Assembly (NCBI GenBank): GCA_013299105.1
Contig: JAAFJY010000013.1
Coordinates: forward strand, 62,001-126,000
Length of the DNA stretch: 64,000 bases
Source of the DNA: Chitinophagales bacterium
GTDB lineage: Bacteria > Bacteroidota > Bacteroidia > Chitinophagales > Saprospiraceae
Direction: 5' to 3'
In this document: in pieces, positions 48,140 through 59,400 of the stretch
Layout of the letters: every line of letters starts with the position of its first letter
How positions within the stretch are numbered: the first letter of the stretch is position 1
Notes under the pieces: model-generated
Told to the model about the DNA's origin: nothing
The model's input: the letters and a program-made list of their open reading frames with translations, nothing else
Database searches by the model: none
Position numbers and translations under genes: made by a program

Positions 48140-50530
48140 ATGAGTAAAAGAATCAGAAAGGCTGCCGTCTTGGGCTCCGGGGTCATGGGGGCTGGTATCG
48201 CCTGCCATTTCGCCAATATTGGCCTGGAAGTATTGATGCTCGACATCGTACCATTCGACCTCAAAGACGAGGAAAAAGCCAATCCTGCCGCCCGCAATCG
48301 CATCGTCAACACCGCCCTTAACAACGCTTTAAAGTCCAGACCAGCGGCTTTGTACGACAAAAACTTCGCCCCGCGCATCAAAACGGGCAACTTCGATGAC
48401 GACATGGCCAAGATCAAAGATTGCGATTGGATCATCGAAGTGGTGGTAGAAAACCTGGATATCAAAAAGAAGGTTTTCGCCCAAGTCGATCAGCACCGCA
48501 AGCCTGGTTCTTTTGTCACTTCCAATACGTCGGGTATTCCGATTCACCTCATGTTGGAGGGGCGCAGCGAGGATTTTCAGGCCCATTTTTGCGGTACCCA
48601 CTTCTTCAATCCGCCGCGCTATCTGCGCTTGTTTGAAGTGATCCCAACGGCTAAAACCAAGCCTGAAGTAGTGGATTTCTTCATGCACTACGGCGACGTG
48701 TATTTGGGCAAACAAACGGTTTTGTGCAAAGACACCCCAGCCTTCATTGGCAACCGCGTGGGGGTGTACGCGATGGCGAAAATTTACCAATTGACCACTG
48801 AACTGGGCCTCAGTATCGACGATGTGGATGCCCTGACCGGACCAACCCTGGGCCGTCCTAAAACCGGAACCTTTCGCTTGGGCGATCTGGTAGGCCACGA
48901 TACCGCTGCCAAAGTCATCCAGGGCATCAAAGACAACTGCCCCAATGATGAACAGGCGGCTACTTTCAATGTGCCGGGTTATCTTCAATTTTTGCTCGAC
49001 AATAAGTTTTTGGGCAATAAAACAGGCCAGGGGTTTTTCAAAAAAACGGCTGAAAAGGACGAAAAAGGTCGCCCCAAGATCCTTTCCCTCAACCTGGAAA
49101 CCCTGGAATACTTGCCCGCAGCCAAGTCGGACCTGCCCAGCCTGAAACTGGGTAAGCAAATCGAGGACCTTCCCCGCCGCCTGAAAGCTTTATTTGATGC
49201 TCCTGACAAGGGCGGAGAATTGGTGCGCAAATCTCTGTTGGGCTTATTTGCTTATGTATCGAACCGCATTCCTGAAATCACCGACTCCCTGTTCAGCATC
49301 GACGATGCCATGAAAGCGGGCTATGCCTGGGAATTAGGCCCATTCGAGTACTGGGATGCCATTGGCCTGGAAAAAGGCATCCAAATGGCCGAGGCCCAGG
49401 GCGAAAAAATCGCGCAATGGGTCAAGGACCTGCACGCGGCTGGTCACACCAGCTTTTACAAGCGCGAAGGTGGCAAGCGTTATTTCTATGACCAAGCCAA
49501 AAAAGCCTACGCGGTGATCCCTGGTGCCGAATCCTTTGTGATCCTCGACAATTACCGTGACCAGGCTCCGGTATTCAAAAACGACGAGACTATTTTGCAC
49601 GACATTGGCGACGGTGTTTTGTGCCTGGAATTTACCAGCCCTCACAACTCGATCGGCGGTGGGGTGCTGAACGGCATCAACGAAGCCATCAAAATTGCCG
49701 AAGAAGGTGACTGGAATGGCCTGGTGATCGGCAACAACGCCACCAATTTTACGGTGGGTGCCAACCTGTTCATGATTGCCCAATTGGCCTATCAGCAGGA
49801 TTTTGACGAGTTGAACATGGCTGTCAACCTGTTCCAGCAAACGACTTTGCGGGCCCGTTATTCCAGCATTCCGGTGGTGGTGGCTACCCAGGGTTATTGC
49901 TTCGGTGGTGGTTGTGAATTGCTGATGCACGCCGATGCGGGGGCAATTTCTGCCGAATCATACATCGGTTTGGTCGAAGTAGGCGTGGGCATCATTCCTG
50001 GCGGCGGCGGTACCAAGGAGTTTGCAGTGCGTGCTTCCGACGAATTCCGCGAAGGCGATGTGATGATTCCTACCCTGGTTGACCGCTTCAAAGCAATTGC
50101 GATGGCCAGTGTTTCTACTTCCGGTTCGGAGGCGTTCAACTATCGCTACTTGTTGCCACACCGCGACTTCATCGTGATGAACAAGGACCGCGCCATCGCC
50201 GAAGCCAAAAATAAGGTCCTCGAACTGGCCCCCAATTACACCCAACCCCTGCGCAAGCAAGTGACGGTTTTGGGGCGCACGGGTTTGGCCGCGTTGTATG
50301 TAGCTGCCAATGAACTCAAACTGGGCAAATACGCCAGTGAGCACGACGTGAAAATTGCCCGCAAAATCGCCTATGTGCTTTGTGGTGGCGATTTGACGGG
50401 CAGCCAAGTGGTGTCGGAGCAATACCTCCTCGATCTGGAGCGCGAAGCCTTCCTGAGTCTTTGTGGAGAGCAAAAGACCCTGGAGCGCATTTCGCACATG
50501 TTACAAACCAACAAGCCGCTGCGTAACTAA
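48140..50530 (+). CDS. 3-hydroxyacyl-CoA dehydrogenase/enoyl-CoA hydratase fusion (FadN-like)
   Basis: The 796-residue protein has an N-terminal NAD-binding dehydrogenase domain (LGSGVMGAGIACHFANIG, then FCGTHFFNPPRYLRLFEV with the catalytic His) and a C-terminal enoyl-CoA hydratase domain (NSIGGGVLNGINEAI, YCFGGGCELLMHADAG). This domain order is that of FadN and reverse to FadB. It hydrates and oxidises fatty acyl-CoA intermediates in beta-oxidation. The thiolase gene follows after 45 bp, so the pair completes the cycle except for acyl-CoA dehydrogenase, which is not in the window. Confidence 0.95.
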   Translation: MSKRIRKAAVLGSGVMGAGIACHFANIGLEVLMLDIVPFDLKDEEKANPAARNRIVNTALNNALKSRPAALYDKNFAPRIKTGNFDDDMAKIKDCDWIIEVVVENLDIKKKVFAQVDQHRKPGSFVTSNTSGIPIHLMLEGRSEDFQAHFCGTHFFNPPRYLRLFEVIPTAKTKPEVVDFFMHYGDVYLGKQTVLCKDTPAFIGNRVGVYAMAKIYQLTTELGLSIDDVDALTGPTLGRPKTGTFRLGDLVGHDTAAKVIQGIKDNCPNDEQAATFNVPGYLQFLLDNKFLGNKTGQGFFKKTAEKDEKGRPKILSLNLETLEYLPAAKSDLPSLKLGKQIEDLPRRLKALFDAPDKGGELVRKSLLGLFAYVSNRIPEITDSLFSIDDAMKAGYAWELGPFEYWDAIGLEKGIQMAEAQGEKIAQWVKDLHAAGHTSFYKREGGKRYFYDQAKKAYAVIPGAESFVILDNYRDQAPVFKNDETILHDIGDGVLCLEFTSPHNSIGGGVLNGINEAIKIAEEGDWNGLVIGNNATNFTVGANLFMIAQLAYQQDFDELNMAVNLFQQTTLRARYSSIPVVVATQGYCFGGGCELLMHADAGAISAESYIGLVEVGVGIIPGGGGTKEFAVRASDEFREGDVMIPTLVDRFKAIAMASVSTSGSEAFNYRYLLPHRDFIVMNKDRAIAEAKNKVLELAPNYTQPLRKQVTVLGRTGLAALYVAANELKLGKYASEHDVKIARKIAYVLCGGDLTGSQVVSEQYLLDLEREAFLSLCGEQKTLERISHMLQTNKPLRN

Positions 50531-50575
50531 TCGCAGGTCTGATTTGTTATTGTTTGGCTATTCAATCTTTAAATT

Positions 50576-51745
50576 GTGGAAGCATATATCATAAAGGCGT
50601 ACCGTTCCGCCGTGGGCAGGTCCAAAAGGGGCGGATTCAGAAACTACCGCTCCGATGATTTGGCGGTGGACGTGATCAAACACCTGATGGCCCGAGTGCC
50701 AGAGGTAGATTCCAGGTTGATCGACGACGTATTTGTAGGTTGTGCCAACCCAGAAGGGGAGCAAGGCTTCCAAATCGGGCGTCAGATTTCACTGCGGGCC
50801 TTGGGACAAGAAGTGCCTGGGGTGACGGTGAACCGCTACTGCGCATCGGGTTTGGAGACCATTTCGATGGCAGTGTCCAAAATTCGGGCGGGCATGGGCC
50901 ATATTTACCTGGCTGGTGGCACTGAAAGCATGAGCATGATCCCGATGACGGGCTACAAGCTCGCTCCAGCTTATGCAGTAGCCGCCGAAACCCCCGATTA
51001 CCTGGTGAGCATGGGCTTGACTGCTGAAGCGGTTTCCCAAAAGTACAAGATCAGCCGCGAGGCAGCGGACGCTTTTGCGGTGCGCTCGCACGAACGTGCA
51101 GCGGCGGCGATTGACAGCGGCAAGTTCACGGATGAGATTGTACCCGTGAAAGTCAAAGAGGTTTTTGTGCAAAACGACAAAAAGGTCGAAAAAGAATTCA
51201 CCATTGCGGTGGATGAAGGGGTGCGCCGCGATACTTCGCTGGCAGGTTTGGCGGCTTTGCGCCCGGCTTTTGCCCAGGGTGGGGTCGTGACTGCTGGCAA
51301 CTCCTCTCAAACCTCGGATGGGGCGGCCTTTGTGCTGGTGGTGAGCGAAGAAATGGTGAAGCAATTGGGTTTGAAGCCCATTGCACGCATGATGGCCTGC
51401 TCGGTGGGCGGCGTGGACCCGCTTTACATGGGCATTGGTCCTTGTGCAGCCATTCCCAAAGCGGTGAAGCAAGCTGGCATCAAGCAAGACGACATCGACC
51501 TGATTGAGTTGAACGAAGCTTTCGCCGCTCAAGCCTTGGCGGTGATGCAAGAAGTGGGTTTGAACCCAGACAAAGTGAATGTCAATGGTGGAGCCATCGC
51601 CCTCGGTCATCCGCTGGGCTGTACAGGGGCCAAGTTGTCGACGCAACTGTTCAACGAACTGAAAAGACAAAACAAGAAATACGGCATGGTCACAGCCTGT
51701 GTGGGCGGCGGTCAAGGCATTGCTGGCATTTACGAGATGCTGTGA
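50576..51745 (+). CDS. Acetyl-CoA C-acyltransferase (thiolase)
   Basis: The 389-residue enzyme has catalytic Cys89 in NRYCASGLE, His345 in ALGHPLGCTGAK and Cys375 in CVGGGQG. It cleaves 3-ketoacyl-CoA to acetyl-CoA and a shortened acyl-CoA. The start is GTG at 50576; the family typically begins at this point (MEAYI...), and no ATG fits. It is the second gene of the beta-oxidation operon; a terminator follows. Confidence 0.96.
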   Translation: MEAYIIKAYRSAVGRSKRGGFRNYRSDDLAVDVIKHLMARVPEVDSRLIDDVFVGCANPEGEQGFQIGRQISLRALGQEVPGVTVNRYCASGLETISMAVSKIRAGMGHIYLAGGTESMSMIPMTGYKLAPAYAVAAETPDYLVSMGLTAEAVSQKYKISREAADAFAVRSHERAAAAIDSGKFTDEIVPVKVKEVFVQNDKKVEKEFTIAVDEGVRRDTSLAGLAALRPAFAQGGVVTAGNSSQTSDGAAFVLVVSEEMVKQLGLKPIARMMACSVGGVDPLYMGIGPCAAIPKAVKQAGIKQDDIDLIELNEAFAAQALAVMQEVGLNPDKVNVNGGAIALGHPLGCTGAKLSTQLFNELKRQNKKYGMVTACVGGGQGIAGIYEML

Positions 51746-51781
51746 GGGCCTACCTGATTGAAGTAGTATGAAAAAACGATG

Positions 51782-51820
51782 AACGGGACGGGGGCTTTGG
51801 TCTTCGTTCCGTTTGTTTTT
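51782..51820 (+). terminator. Terminator after the thiolase gene
   Basis: AACGGGACG pairs with CGTTCCGTT (one G-T pair), followed by TGTTTTT. It begins 37 bp after the stop codon. Confidence 0.7.
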
Positions 51821-51979
51821 AGTGAATTTTCCAAAAGAAGCTGATTTGCAGGATTATTCTGCCAACTAAAAGTGAGAAAATAAGCTCTGGCTTCGAACAA
51901 TTCCCTACCCCAAATCAGGTAAGTCTGAATCTTTTTTTGCCATTAATCACTTTCCTTTTCCATTTTTTTACAAAAGGTT

Positions 51980-51987
51980 TATATTTG
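51980..51987 (+). promoter_or_regulatory. Candidate -7 promoter box for secDF
   Basis: TATATTTG is a full match to TAnnTTTG and lies 46 bp before the secDF ATG. The expected -33 element is not clear. Confidence 0.5.
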
Positions 51988-52032
51988 CGCAGTTTTTTTC
52001 GACCAAATCAGAATTTAGATAAACCAGACGCT

Positions 52033-55000
52033 ATGCAAGGTAAAGGAGTAGTACGGTTTTTTTTGGTACTCTTGACAGTGGTGACCCTGCTGCAATTCCT
52101 CTTAATGCTGCCCACAAACAAGGTAGAAAGAGATGCAGAAACATTCGCCCAAAGTGCAGGTGCCAAAGCGGTGGGCAGTGCCAAAAATGAGGCTATCAAA
52201 GCCGCCAGAGCTAAATACCTGGACTCTATGTCTACGGTAGAAGTATTCAAAGTGCCCTTGCTGAAGTCCTATACATATCAGGAACTGAAATCGCAGCAAT
52301 TGGCTTATGGTCTCGACCTTAAGGGCGGGATGAGTGTAGTTTTGCAGGTAGACCTGGAAAACTTTCTGAAGTCGCTGTCTACTCAGCCTGAGGACAAGGA
52401 ATTGGAAGCCGCACTTAAGAAAGCCACAGCTGACCAGCAACAAACCCAAACCAATTACGTGGATTTGTTTGCCCGTGCTTACAGCGAAGTCAGTGGCAAT
52501 AAGTCTTTGGCCAATTTATTCGCCCGCAACGAGGCACTGAAAAGTGAACTTGCAACTGGTGATCCTAACGAAAAAGTAGTACGCGTTTTGCGCGATAAGT
52601 GCGACCAAACTGCCGACCTGACCTTCAAGCTCTTGAAGGAACGTATCGATAAACTGGGCGTAACTGGTCCAAATGTCTCTTTGGACAAAGCCCGTTCATT
52701 GATTCTAGTAGAATTGCCAGGTATTGACAATCCACAGCGTGCTCGTGCTTTTTTGTCAGGTGCTGCTAAGTTGGAATTCTGGAACGTTTACCGCATCTCT
52801 GACCCGGTTAATCCGAACGGTTCAACCCGCAAAGCCATTGTAGAAGCACTGGTTGACGCTGACCAGGTGTTGGGCAAAACCATCGGTGGTGGTGAGCAGA
52901 AGGTCTCTAAACTGGATACTATTTATGTGCAAGGTTTTGGTAAAACTGACTCTGTTGGTAATCCAATTGCCGTATCTAAACGCAAAATCGAAAAAATCGA
53001 TACCCAATACACCAATAAGTCCAATCCACTGTTGGAAAAACTGCAACTCAATGCAGGACAAAACGGTGCTTTGGCAGTAATGGGGTATGCTGATAAAAAC
53101 AGCCGTGACGCGATCAGCGAAATGCTGAAGCGCGACGAGGTGAAGGCTTTGCTCCCTCGTGACCTTACTTTTGTGTGGGGCTACAAAGGCGTAACCGATC
53201 CAACTACCAAGAAGGCTTCGAATACTTATGAACTGTATGCTATTAAAAAAGCAGACGAATTCAGTGCTCCACCACTCAGTGGCGAGCACGTAACCAAGGC
53301 CTACTCCGACACCGACCAGCAAACCAACGAGATCGTAGTGTCTTTGCAAATGGACGGTGATGGAGCCAAGACCTGGGCGCAAATGACCACCAAAGCTGCT
53401 CAAGACGCCAATCGTGAAATTGCGATTACCCTTGATGACCAAGTCGTTACTTGCCCTCGTGTAAACCAGCCCATCGAAGGTGGCAACTCACAAATCTCTG
53501 GTAATTTCCAATTGGAAGAAGCCCAGGACTTGTCGAAACTGCTCGAAGTAGGCAAACTGCCTGCGGAAACCAAAATTATCCAAGAATCTTTGATCGGCCC
53601 ATCATTGGGCCAGGCCAACATCAACAAAGGCTTCAACTCTTTGGCGATTGCCTTTTTGGCCATTTTGGTCTTCATGATTGCCTACTATGCAGGTGGTGGG
53701 GTTGTAGCCATTTTGGCATTGGTGATCAACTTGTTCTTGTTGATCGGTGCAATGGCTTCATTGGGTACCGTTTTGACATTGCCTGGTATCGCTGGTATTG
53801 TATTGACCATCGGTATGGCCGTGGACGCCAACGTAATCATCTATGAGCGAATCCGGGAAGAATTGCGGAATGGACTTGGTTTCCTGGCTGCTATCAAAGA
53901 AGGGTTCAAACACGCCGCTAACGCGATCGTGGATGGTAACTTGACTACCTTGATTGTAGGAATCGTGCTTTTTGTCTTCGGTTTGGGTCCAATCAAAGGG
54001 TTCGCTACGGTACTGATCATGGGTATCCTTTCAACCTTGTTCACGGGTATCCTGGTGAGCCGCTTGATGATCGAAACCTGGACTGAGAAGGGCCGTGCCA
54101 TGAACTTCTCATATCCATGGTCTTCCAACGTATTGCTCAACCGCAATTACAACTGGATGGGCTTCCGCAAGATCAGCTATGGGATTTCTGCTGCGCTGGT
54201 GGTGATTAGCTTAGTGGCGATCGCGGTACGTGGTTTTGACCTGGGTATCGACTTCAAAGGAGGCTACGCTTACAACATTAAGTTTGAGCAAGGAGTGCAA
54301 GTAGACGCTGAAAAACTGCGCTCTGCTCTGACTGGCCCCTTAAAGAAAACCCCAGTAGTAAAAGCTGTCGACACCGAAAATACTTTCAACGTAGTAACCG
54401 ATTACTTGGTAAGCAGCACTGATAAAGGTGCCGATGATAAGGTAATGGAAGCCGTATTCACTGGTGTCAAAAGCATCCAGAGTGAATTGAGCTTGGAATC
54501 CTTCAAAGCCCCAGCGGGCAGCGGTACGCATGTGATCAGTTCCAGCAAGGTAGGCCCTACCATCGCCGACGACATCCAGCGCAGTTCATGGAAAGCAACC
54601 ATCTTTGGTTTGTTGGGCATCTTCTTGTACATTTTCATCCGTTTTAGCAAGGCCAAGTATGGTTTGGGTGGGGTGATCGCCTTGATACACGATACCATTA
54701 TTGCAGCGGGTGCATTTGCCCTGTTCCATGGTATCTTGCCATTCAACATGGAAATCGACCAGGCTTTCATCGCAGCGATCCTGACTTTGATCGGTTACTC
54801 CATCAACGACACGGTAATCGTATTTGACCGTATCCGCGAATACATCGCCAAGTACCCTGGCATGAAGAAGGAAGAATTGATCAACTCCGCGATAAATAGC
54901 ACTTTGAGCCGGACCATCGTTACATCATTGACGGTGTTCATCACGGTACTGATCCTTTTCTTCTTTGGCGGCGACAGCATCAAAGGCTTCGCTTTCGCCA

Positions 55001-55176
55001 TGATGATGGGGGTATTCTTTGGTACTTATTCTTCGATCTTTATCGCTTCTCCAATTGTGGCTGACCTGACTAAAGGCGACCACCTGGAGCCAAGCTTCGC
55101 TACCCGCAGCACTTCAACTGAAGCTGCCAGTGGCAAAGGAAAAGGCAGTAGCAAAGCGGTCACGCCTGTGAAATAA
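52033..55176 (+). CDS. secDF: Protein translocase subunit SecDF (fused)
   Basis: The 1047-residue protein joins SecD and SecF as usual in Bacteroidota. The SecD part starts with a membrane segment (FFLVLLTVVTLLQFLLML), has YGLDLKGGMSVVLQVD, a long periplasmic domain of about 450 residues and the membrane block with GMAVDANVIIYERIREEL. The SecF part contains DLGIDFKGGYAY and GYSINDTVIVFDRIRE. It uses the proton gradient to help SecYEG export proteins from the periplasmic side. The ATG at 52033 was chosen because it directly precedes the first membrane segment; an earlier TTG frame has no family support. Confidence 0.97.
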   Translation: MQGKGVVRFFLVLLTVVTLLQFLLMLPTNKVERDAETFAQSAGAKAVGSAKNEAIKAARAKYLDSMSTVEVFKVPLLKSYTYQELKSQQLAYGLDLKGGMSVVLQVDLENFLKSLSTQPEDKELEAALKKATADQQQTQTNYVDLFARAYSEVSGNKSLANLFARNEALKSELATGDPNEKVVRVLRDKCDQTADLTFKLLKERIDKLGVTGPNVSLDKARSLILVELPGIDNPQRARAFLSGAAKLEFWNVYRISDPVNPNGSTRKAIVEALVDADQVLGKTIGGGEQKVSKLDTIYVQGFGKTDSVGNPIAVSKRKIEKIDTQYTNKSNPLLEKLQLNAGQNGALAVMGYADKNSRDAISEMLKRDEVKALLPRDLTFVWGYKGVTDPTTKKASNTYELYAIKKADEFSAPPLSGEHVTKAYSDTDQQTNEIVVSLQMDGDGAKTWAQMTTKAAQDANREIAITLDDQVVTCPRVNQPIEGGNSQISGNFQLEEAQDLSKLLEVGKLPAETKIIQESLIGPSLGQANINKGFNSLAIAFLAILVFMIAYYAGGGVVAILALVINLFLLIGAMASLGTVLTLPGIAGIVLTIGMAVDANVIIYERIREELRNGLGFLAAIKEGFKHAANAIVDGNLTTLIVGIVLFVFGLGPIKGFATVLIMGILSTLFTGILVSRLMIETWTEKGRAMNFSYPWSSNVLLNRNYNWMGFRKISYGISAALVVISLVAIAVRGFDLGIDFKGGYAYNIKFEQGVQVDAEKLRSALTGPLKKTPVVKAVDTENTFNVVTDYLVSSTDKGADDKVMEAVFTGVKSIQSELSLESFKAPAGSGTHVISSSKVGPTIADDIQRSSWKATIFGLLGIFLYIFIRFSKAKYGLGGVIALIHDTIIAAGAFALFHGILPFNMEIDQAFIAAILTLIGYSINDTVIVFDRIREYIAKYPGMKKEELINSAINSTLSRTIVTSLTVFITVLILFFFGGDSIKGFAFAMMMGVFFGTYSSIFIASPIVADLTKGDHLEPSFATRSTSTEAASGKGKGSSKAVTPVK

Positions 55177-55206
55177 GCTGAAAAGCAATTGACAAAGGCA
55201 TAGCAT

Positions 55207-55245
55207 AAAAAAAGCCCTGCGGGATTCGTCTCGCAGGGCTTTTTT
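55207..55245. terminator. Bidirectional terminator after secDF
   Basis: A-run, GCCCTGCG, loop, CGCAGGGC and T-run form a perfect stem with A/T tracts on both sides. It begins 30 bp after the stop codon. Confidence 0.9.
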
Positions 55246-55264
55246 GATTGGAGTTGAAAAGTTT

Positions 55265-55398
55265 AGGGAGCGTAAAAAAATAAGGTGGACGGATTTGGGT
55301 TTAGTGAAAAAAGAAAAGCAACTGACTGGAAGGAAGTTGAGTTCTTTTTTTGCTAAACCTCAAAAGCAAATATGTCCACTTTATTTTAGCTCAAATAC
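55265..55398 (+). repeat. TA-flanked 134-bp hairpin element, copy 3
   Basis: The copy has the full form GGGAGCGTAAAAAAATAAGG to TTATTTTAGCTCAAA, with TA on both sides. It lies between the secDF terminator and the DUF1080 gene. It is closest to copy 1. Confidence 0.88.
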
Positions 55399-55497
55399 TT
55401 AGGGTTGAAGGGTTGAAAAGAGCAACAGGAGTAAGGAAAAGTTTTCTGCCCGGTTCTCTCTTCTCGACTTCTAAACACCTCAACTCCTCAACTTAAA

Positions 55498-56190
55498 CTA
55501 AAGTTCCCGAATCCTCATGTTCCGAAAATAAATCGGCGCGCCAGCGTGCTTGCCCTGGAAACCGATGTGGCCTAACAAGGGCAAGGTAGCCGCAGGTTTG
55601 CTCAACCAGGCTGGTACTTCGCTGCCGTCAGGATTCACTTTTTGTTGGGTAAAGTCCTTCAGGTCTAGGGTATTGACCAGTATGCCGTTGAGCAGAATCC
55701 ACATTTTGCGGCCCTTGCACATGATCGTGTAATTGTTCCACTCACCGGGCTTTTTGACCACTTTTTGCTTCACTGCTGCCTGGCGGCCAAACAAGGCTCC
55801 ACATTGCCAGTTGAGCGGAGAGCTAGCCCATTTTTCGGCCCAATCGTCTGCAATTTGCACTTCTACCGAGTTGGGAATCCAATCCTTGGTGTCGCTGCAG
55901 TGCATGATCACCCCACTGTTGGTCCCATCGGCGTTTTTGAACTCCAGGTCCAGGATGAAATCATTGTACTTTTTGCTGGTCCAGATGCACTGGTCTTCGG
56001 TGGCCGTAAGCACTCCACTGGCATCCACACTCCAAATGCCATCGGGTTTGATGGTGTTCGAGAGGTCTTTAGCAAAAAGTTCCATCCACACTTTCCCCTT
56101 GGTATTGGGGTGTTTTTTGAGGCTGGACTGGGCCTGCAGGCTGATGGTGCAGAGGAAAAGCAAGGCCAAAAGGCTGATTTTTGGTTTCAT
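55498..56190 (-). CDS. DUF1080 family protein (3-keto-disaccharide hydrolase-like), secreted
   Basis: The 230-residue protein has a signal peptide (residues 1-21, LLALLFLCTISLQAQ). The concanavalin-like DUF1080 domain shows WSVDASGVLTATEDQCIWT, FILDLEFKNADGTNSGVIM, GEWNNYTIMCKG and GHIGFQGKHAGAPIYFRNMRI. Members with known activity hydrolyse 3-keto-glycosides; the domain is common in sugar-degrading Bacteroidota. The ATG at 56190 begins the signal peptide. It is a single gene divergent from the metalloprotease. Confidence 0.92.
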   Translation of the reverse strand: MKPKISLLALLFLCTISLQAQSSLKKHPNTKGKVWMELFAKDLSNTIKPDGIWSVDASGVLTATEDQCIWTSKKYNDFILDLEFKNADGTNSGVIMHCSDTKDWIPNSVEVQIADDWAEKWASSPLNWQCGALFGRQAAVKQKVVKKPGEWNNYTIMCKGRKMWILLNGILVNTLDLKDFTQQKVNPDGSEVPAWLSKPAATLPLLGHIGFQGKHAGAPIYFRNMRIREL

Positions 56191-56414
56191 GTTTGAATAT
56201 GTTTGATGTATTGTTAAATTTGGGCTAACCCAAATGATTGGATGAAAATAAATGCTTTGAGGCAGAAAATGTCTTATTGGGACAGTTTTTAGTGCATATC
56301 CAATTTTATGAGCTTCTTCTGGCAAAATCTTGTGTATTTTTCTCCGAAAACCACCAGAAACACCGCTTTTTTCATCCAATCACATACACCCAAAAAGTCA
56401 GTCAACCAACACTA

Positions 56415-56422
56415 TACTTTTG
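56415..56422 (+). promoter_or_regulatory. Candidate -7 promoter box for the metalloprotease gene
   Basis: TACTTTTG is a full TAnnTTTG match 22 bp before the ATG at 56445. No clear -33 element is seen. Confidence 0.5.
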
Positions 56423-56444
56423 AACTATCAATTAAGCTGTTCTC

Positions 56445-59400
56445 ATGAACCTGAAAATTACCTCACTGTTCATTTTTTTGACCGCACTGGTGTCAAATTT
56501 GGCGCTCGCTCAGGCACCTGATACCCCTTACCCTTGTGCGGCCTCCGAAATGCAGCGCAACCTGTTTGAAAAGATGCCCCTACAGCTCCGCTTGCAAGAG
56601 CAGATTGAAGAGCAAATTCATCAGCACCAGCTTAGGCATAGCAATAAGCCTGAATTGCGGTCCTCTATGCCTATCGTCTTGCCAGTGGTGGTACACATCA
56701 TCCACCAAAACGGTCCTGAAAATATCAGCGATACTCGGGTACAACAAGCCATTCAAAACCTAAATGATGCTTTTGCCCAAAGGGGGCATTATGCCAAGTT
56801 GGGGAAGGGAACCAGTATTCCAGTCCAATTTTGCCTGGCCCAACGTACCCCAGACAACAAAACTACCAACGGTATTTCCCGCACCCAATCGCCGCTTACT
56901 ACCATGACAATGGAGACCCAGGATCAGGCACTCAAGAACTTGGTGCGTTGGGATCCAAGGCAATACATCAACATTTGGGTAGTAACCGATATCAACTCCC
57001 AATCGCAAGGACCAGGAGTAGCGGGTTATGCCTATTATGCTTCGGCTCATGGCAGCAATTTTGATGGCATTGTGTGTGAAAGCCGATTTTTTGGCTCCAG
57101 CCCTAGCAATGATGCCGTTTTGATCCACGAAATGGGGCATTATTTCAATTTGTACCACACTTTTGAAGGTGGCTGTGCCAATGATCGCTGCGATTTGGAG
57201 GGGGATCGGGTTTGCGATACCCCTCCCGACCAGGCGAAGGGCACGGGATGTGTGTACAATTCCTGTGATACCGATGCCAAAGATAGCCGTAGCATCAATC
57301 CCTTAAAGACAGATGTAAATGACTTGACTGAAAACTTCATGGATTATTCGCCCTTCACTTGTCAGTACACGTTTACGCAAGGGCAGGCAGATCGCATGAC
57401 TGCGGCACTGCAAACCGTGCGCAAAAGTTTATTGGAATCCCCGGGGTGTTTGCCACCTTGTAATACCGTCATCAGCGCTGGTTTTTCAGTGCCCACTGAG
57501 CTTGTACCGGGCAAACCATATACATTTAACTTCACTGGCTCTGGCGCCGTCCGCTATGAATGGCGCGTAAATGGACAACCCACCTCTTTTCTACAAAACA
57601 TGACCCTAACTTTCACCGATGCGGGAACCTACAACATCGACTTGAAAGTAACTGGTGCAAGCGAAAGTTGCTTTGCAAGTACTCGTCAGCAAATCAAAGT
57701 GGTATGTAATGTCACCGCTGCGTTCAACAATAAAACCCAAGAAATCAATGAAGGTGAAACCCTGCAATTTACCAGCACAAGCACTGGAGCTACCCGGCTG
57801 AAATGGACCATCGACGGCTTGGAAGTAGGAACGAGCAATCAGTTGAACTACAGTTTTAATCAAACCAAGGAATATTTTGTGGTTTTAGAAGCGACCAACG
57901 GCATTTGTAGTGCATCAAGCTCGGCTTTGATCAAAGTTAAAAGCCCATGTGGGGATTCGCTTGCACAGTTTTACTATGAAAACGACCAGTTGTTTTCCTT
58001 TATGAACTATGAACTGCCCGATAAAGGTATGATTTGCGTGGGCAATGCATCGGGTTCAAATGACTGCCTGGTCATGCGACTAAATCCGGATGGCACCATA
58101 AAGTGGTCAAAAATAGTACCAGATATTCCAGGCGGAACAAATCGGGGTTTTTGTTTACTGGAAGATGGAAACTATGCTGTACTGCTCTCCAGAGGTATTG
58201 CAAGCAACTCAACTTTGGTAAAAATGACACCAGACGGCAATGTGCTCTGGCGTAAACAATACCCTAATTCACTGTCAGGATTACAGGTATTCACAGCTTC
58301 GGGAGGGAAGATGATTTTTTATTCATCGAATCGTTTGATCATGGTGGACCAAAATGGAGATCAAGTTTGGGAAAAGCGTTTACTTGGAAATAATCAATTC
58401 TATGGTCTCACCAAGCGCAAAGACAATTCTTTTTTCGTCGCTGTTACTGGTCAGCGTTTCTTAATCATTGACGAAAATGGGCAAGTAAAAATCGAAAAGA
58501 AGCTGAATTACTCCTTCGACGGAGGTAGGGGATACCCTGTTTGCTTGCCCGATGATGGGATCGCAATGGTTTTTACCGACCAAAACTCGACCTATCTCGT
58601 TCGAATGGACGCCAATTTAGAGGTTAAGTGGGCCAAAAAAACGGATGGGAACGACTTCAATGCGAGTGTAGGTGTCAATAAAACTGGTGAAATGCTTTTT
58701 GCATTCAATCGCAGACGCACACCTACTTTTAGCGCTTTTACGTCCGATGGTAGCCTCCTCTGGACCATCACTTGTGCTCCGGGTATATTTGCTGAAACCC
58801 AGTACCCACCCGCTGCTTACGGTGCAGGGTGGGCAGCACCCTTGTTAGCGCTTGGGCGCACTTATATTGTACGTTTGCCAAATCTTGATGCACCAAGAGG
58901 ATGTTTCATTCAACCTGATACCCTTACTTTTTCAGGCTTTTCGGTCAATACCATTGCAGAAACAATCCCTAATGAATCAGTCAGCCCCGAGCCAGTGCTT
59001 ACTCCAAATTTTCCTTTTCCCGTACAAGAAATCAGGGCCGTAGCCGATTGCCGCCTTCCAGTGAAATGCCCAGAAAGCTGTGGCGATACGATTGTGCAGA
59101 ATTATTATGAGGCTGAAGATGAGTATTTAATGACTTCCTACCCCTTATTGAATGGAGGCAGGATATTCCTAGGCCGAGTTGCTTTTCCTTCGAAGGTGTT
59201 GATAACTAAGGTCGATAAGAATGGTAAAATTCTATGGATTCGACGGTTTGATCCAACTACAAATGGAACTGAAAAATTCGCTGAACTTTCAGATGGAAGT
59301 TACATGCTAGCTTTTGCTCAAGCGAGGGATGTAATTTTGGTAAAATTGAATCAAGATGGTCAAGTGATTTGGTCAAAATTGATTTCTTCAAATATGGGGT

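Noticed and set aside
51937-52032. N-terminal extension of SecDF from a TTG codon
   Set aside because: The extra 32 codons are promoter and leader sequence (including TATATTTG); SecDF begins naturally at the ATG at 52033.
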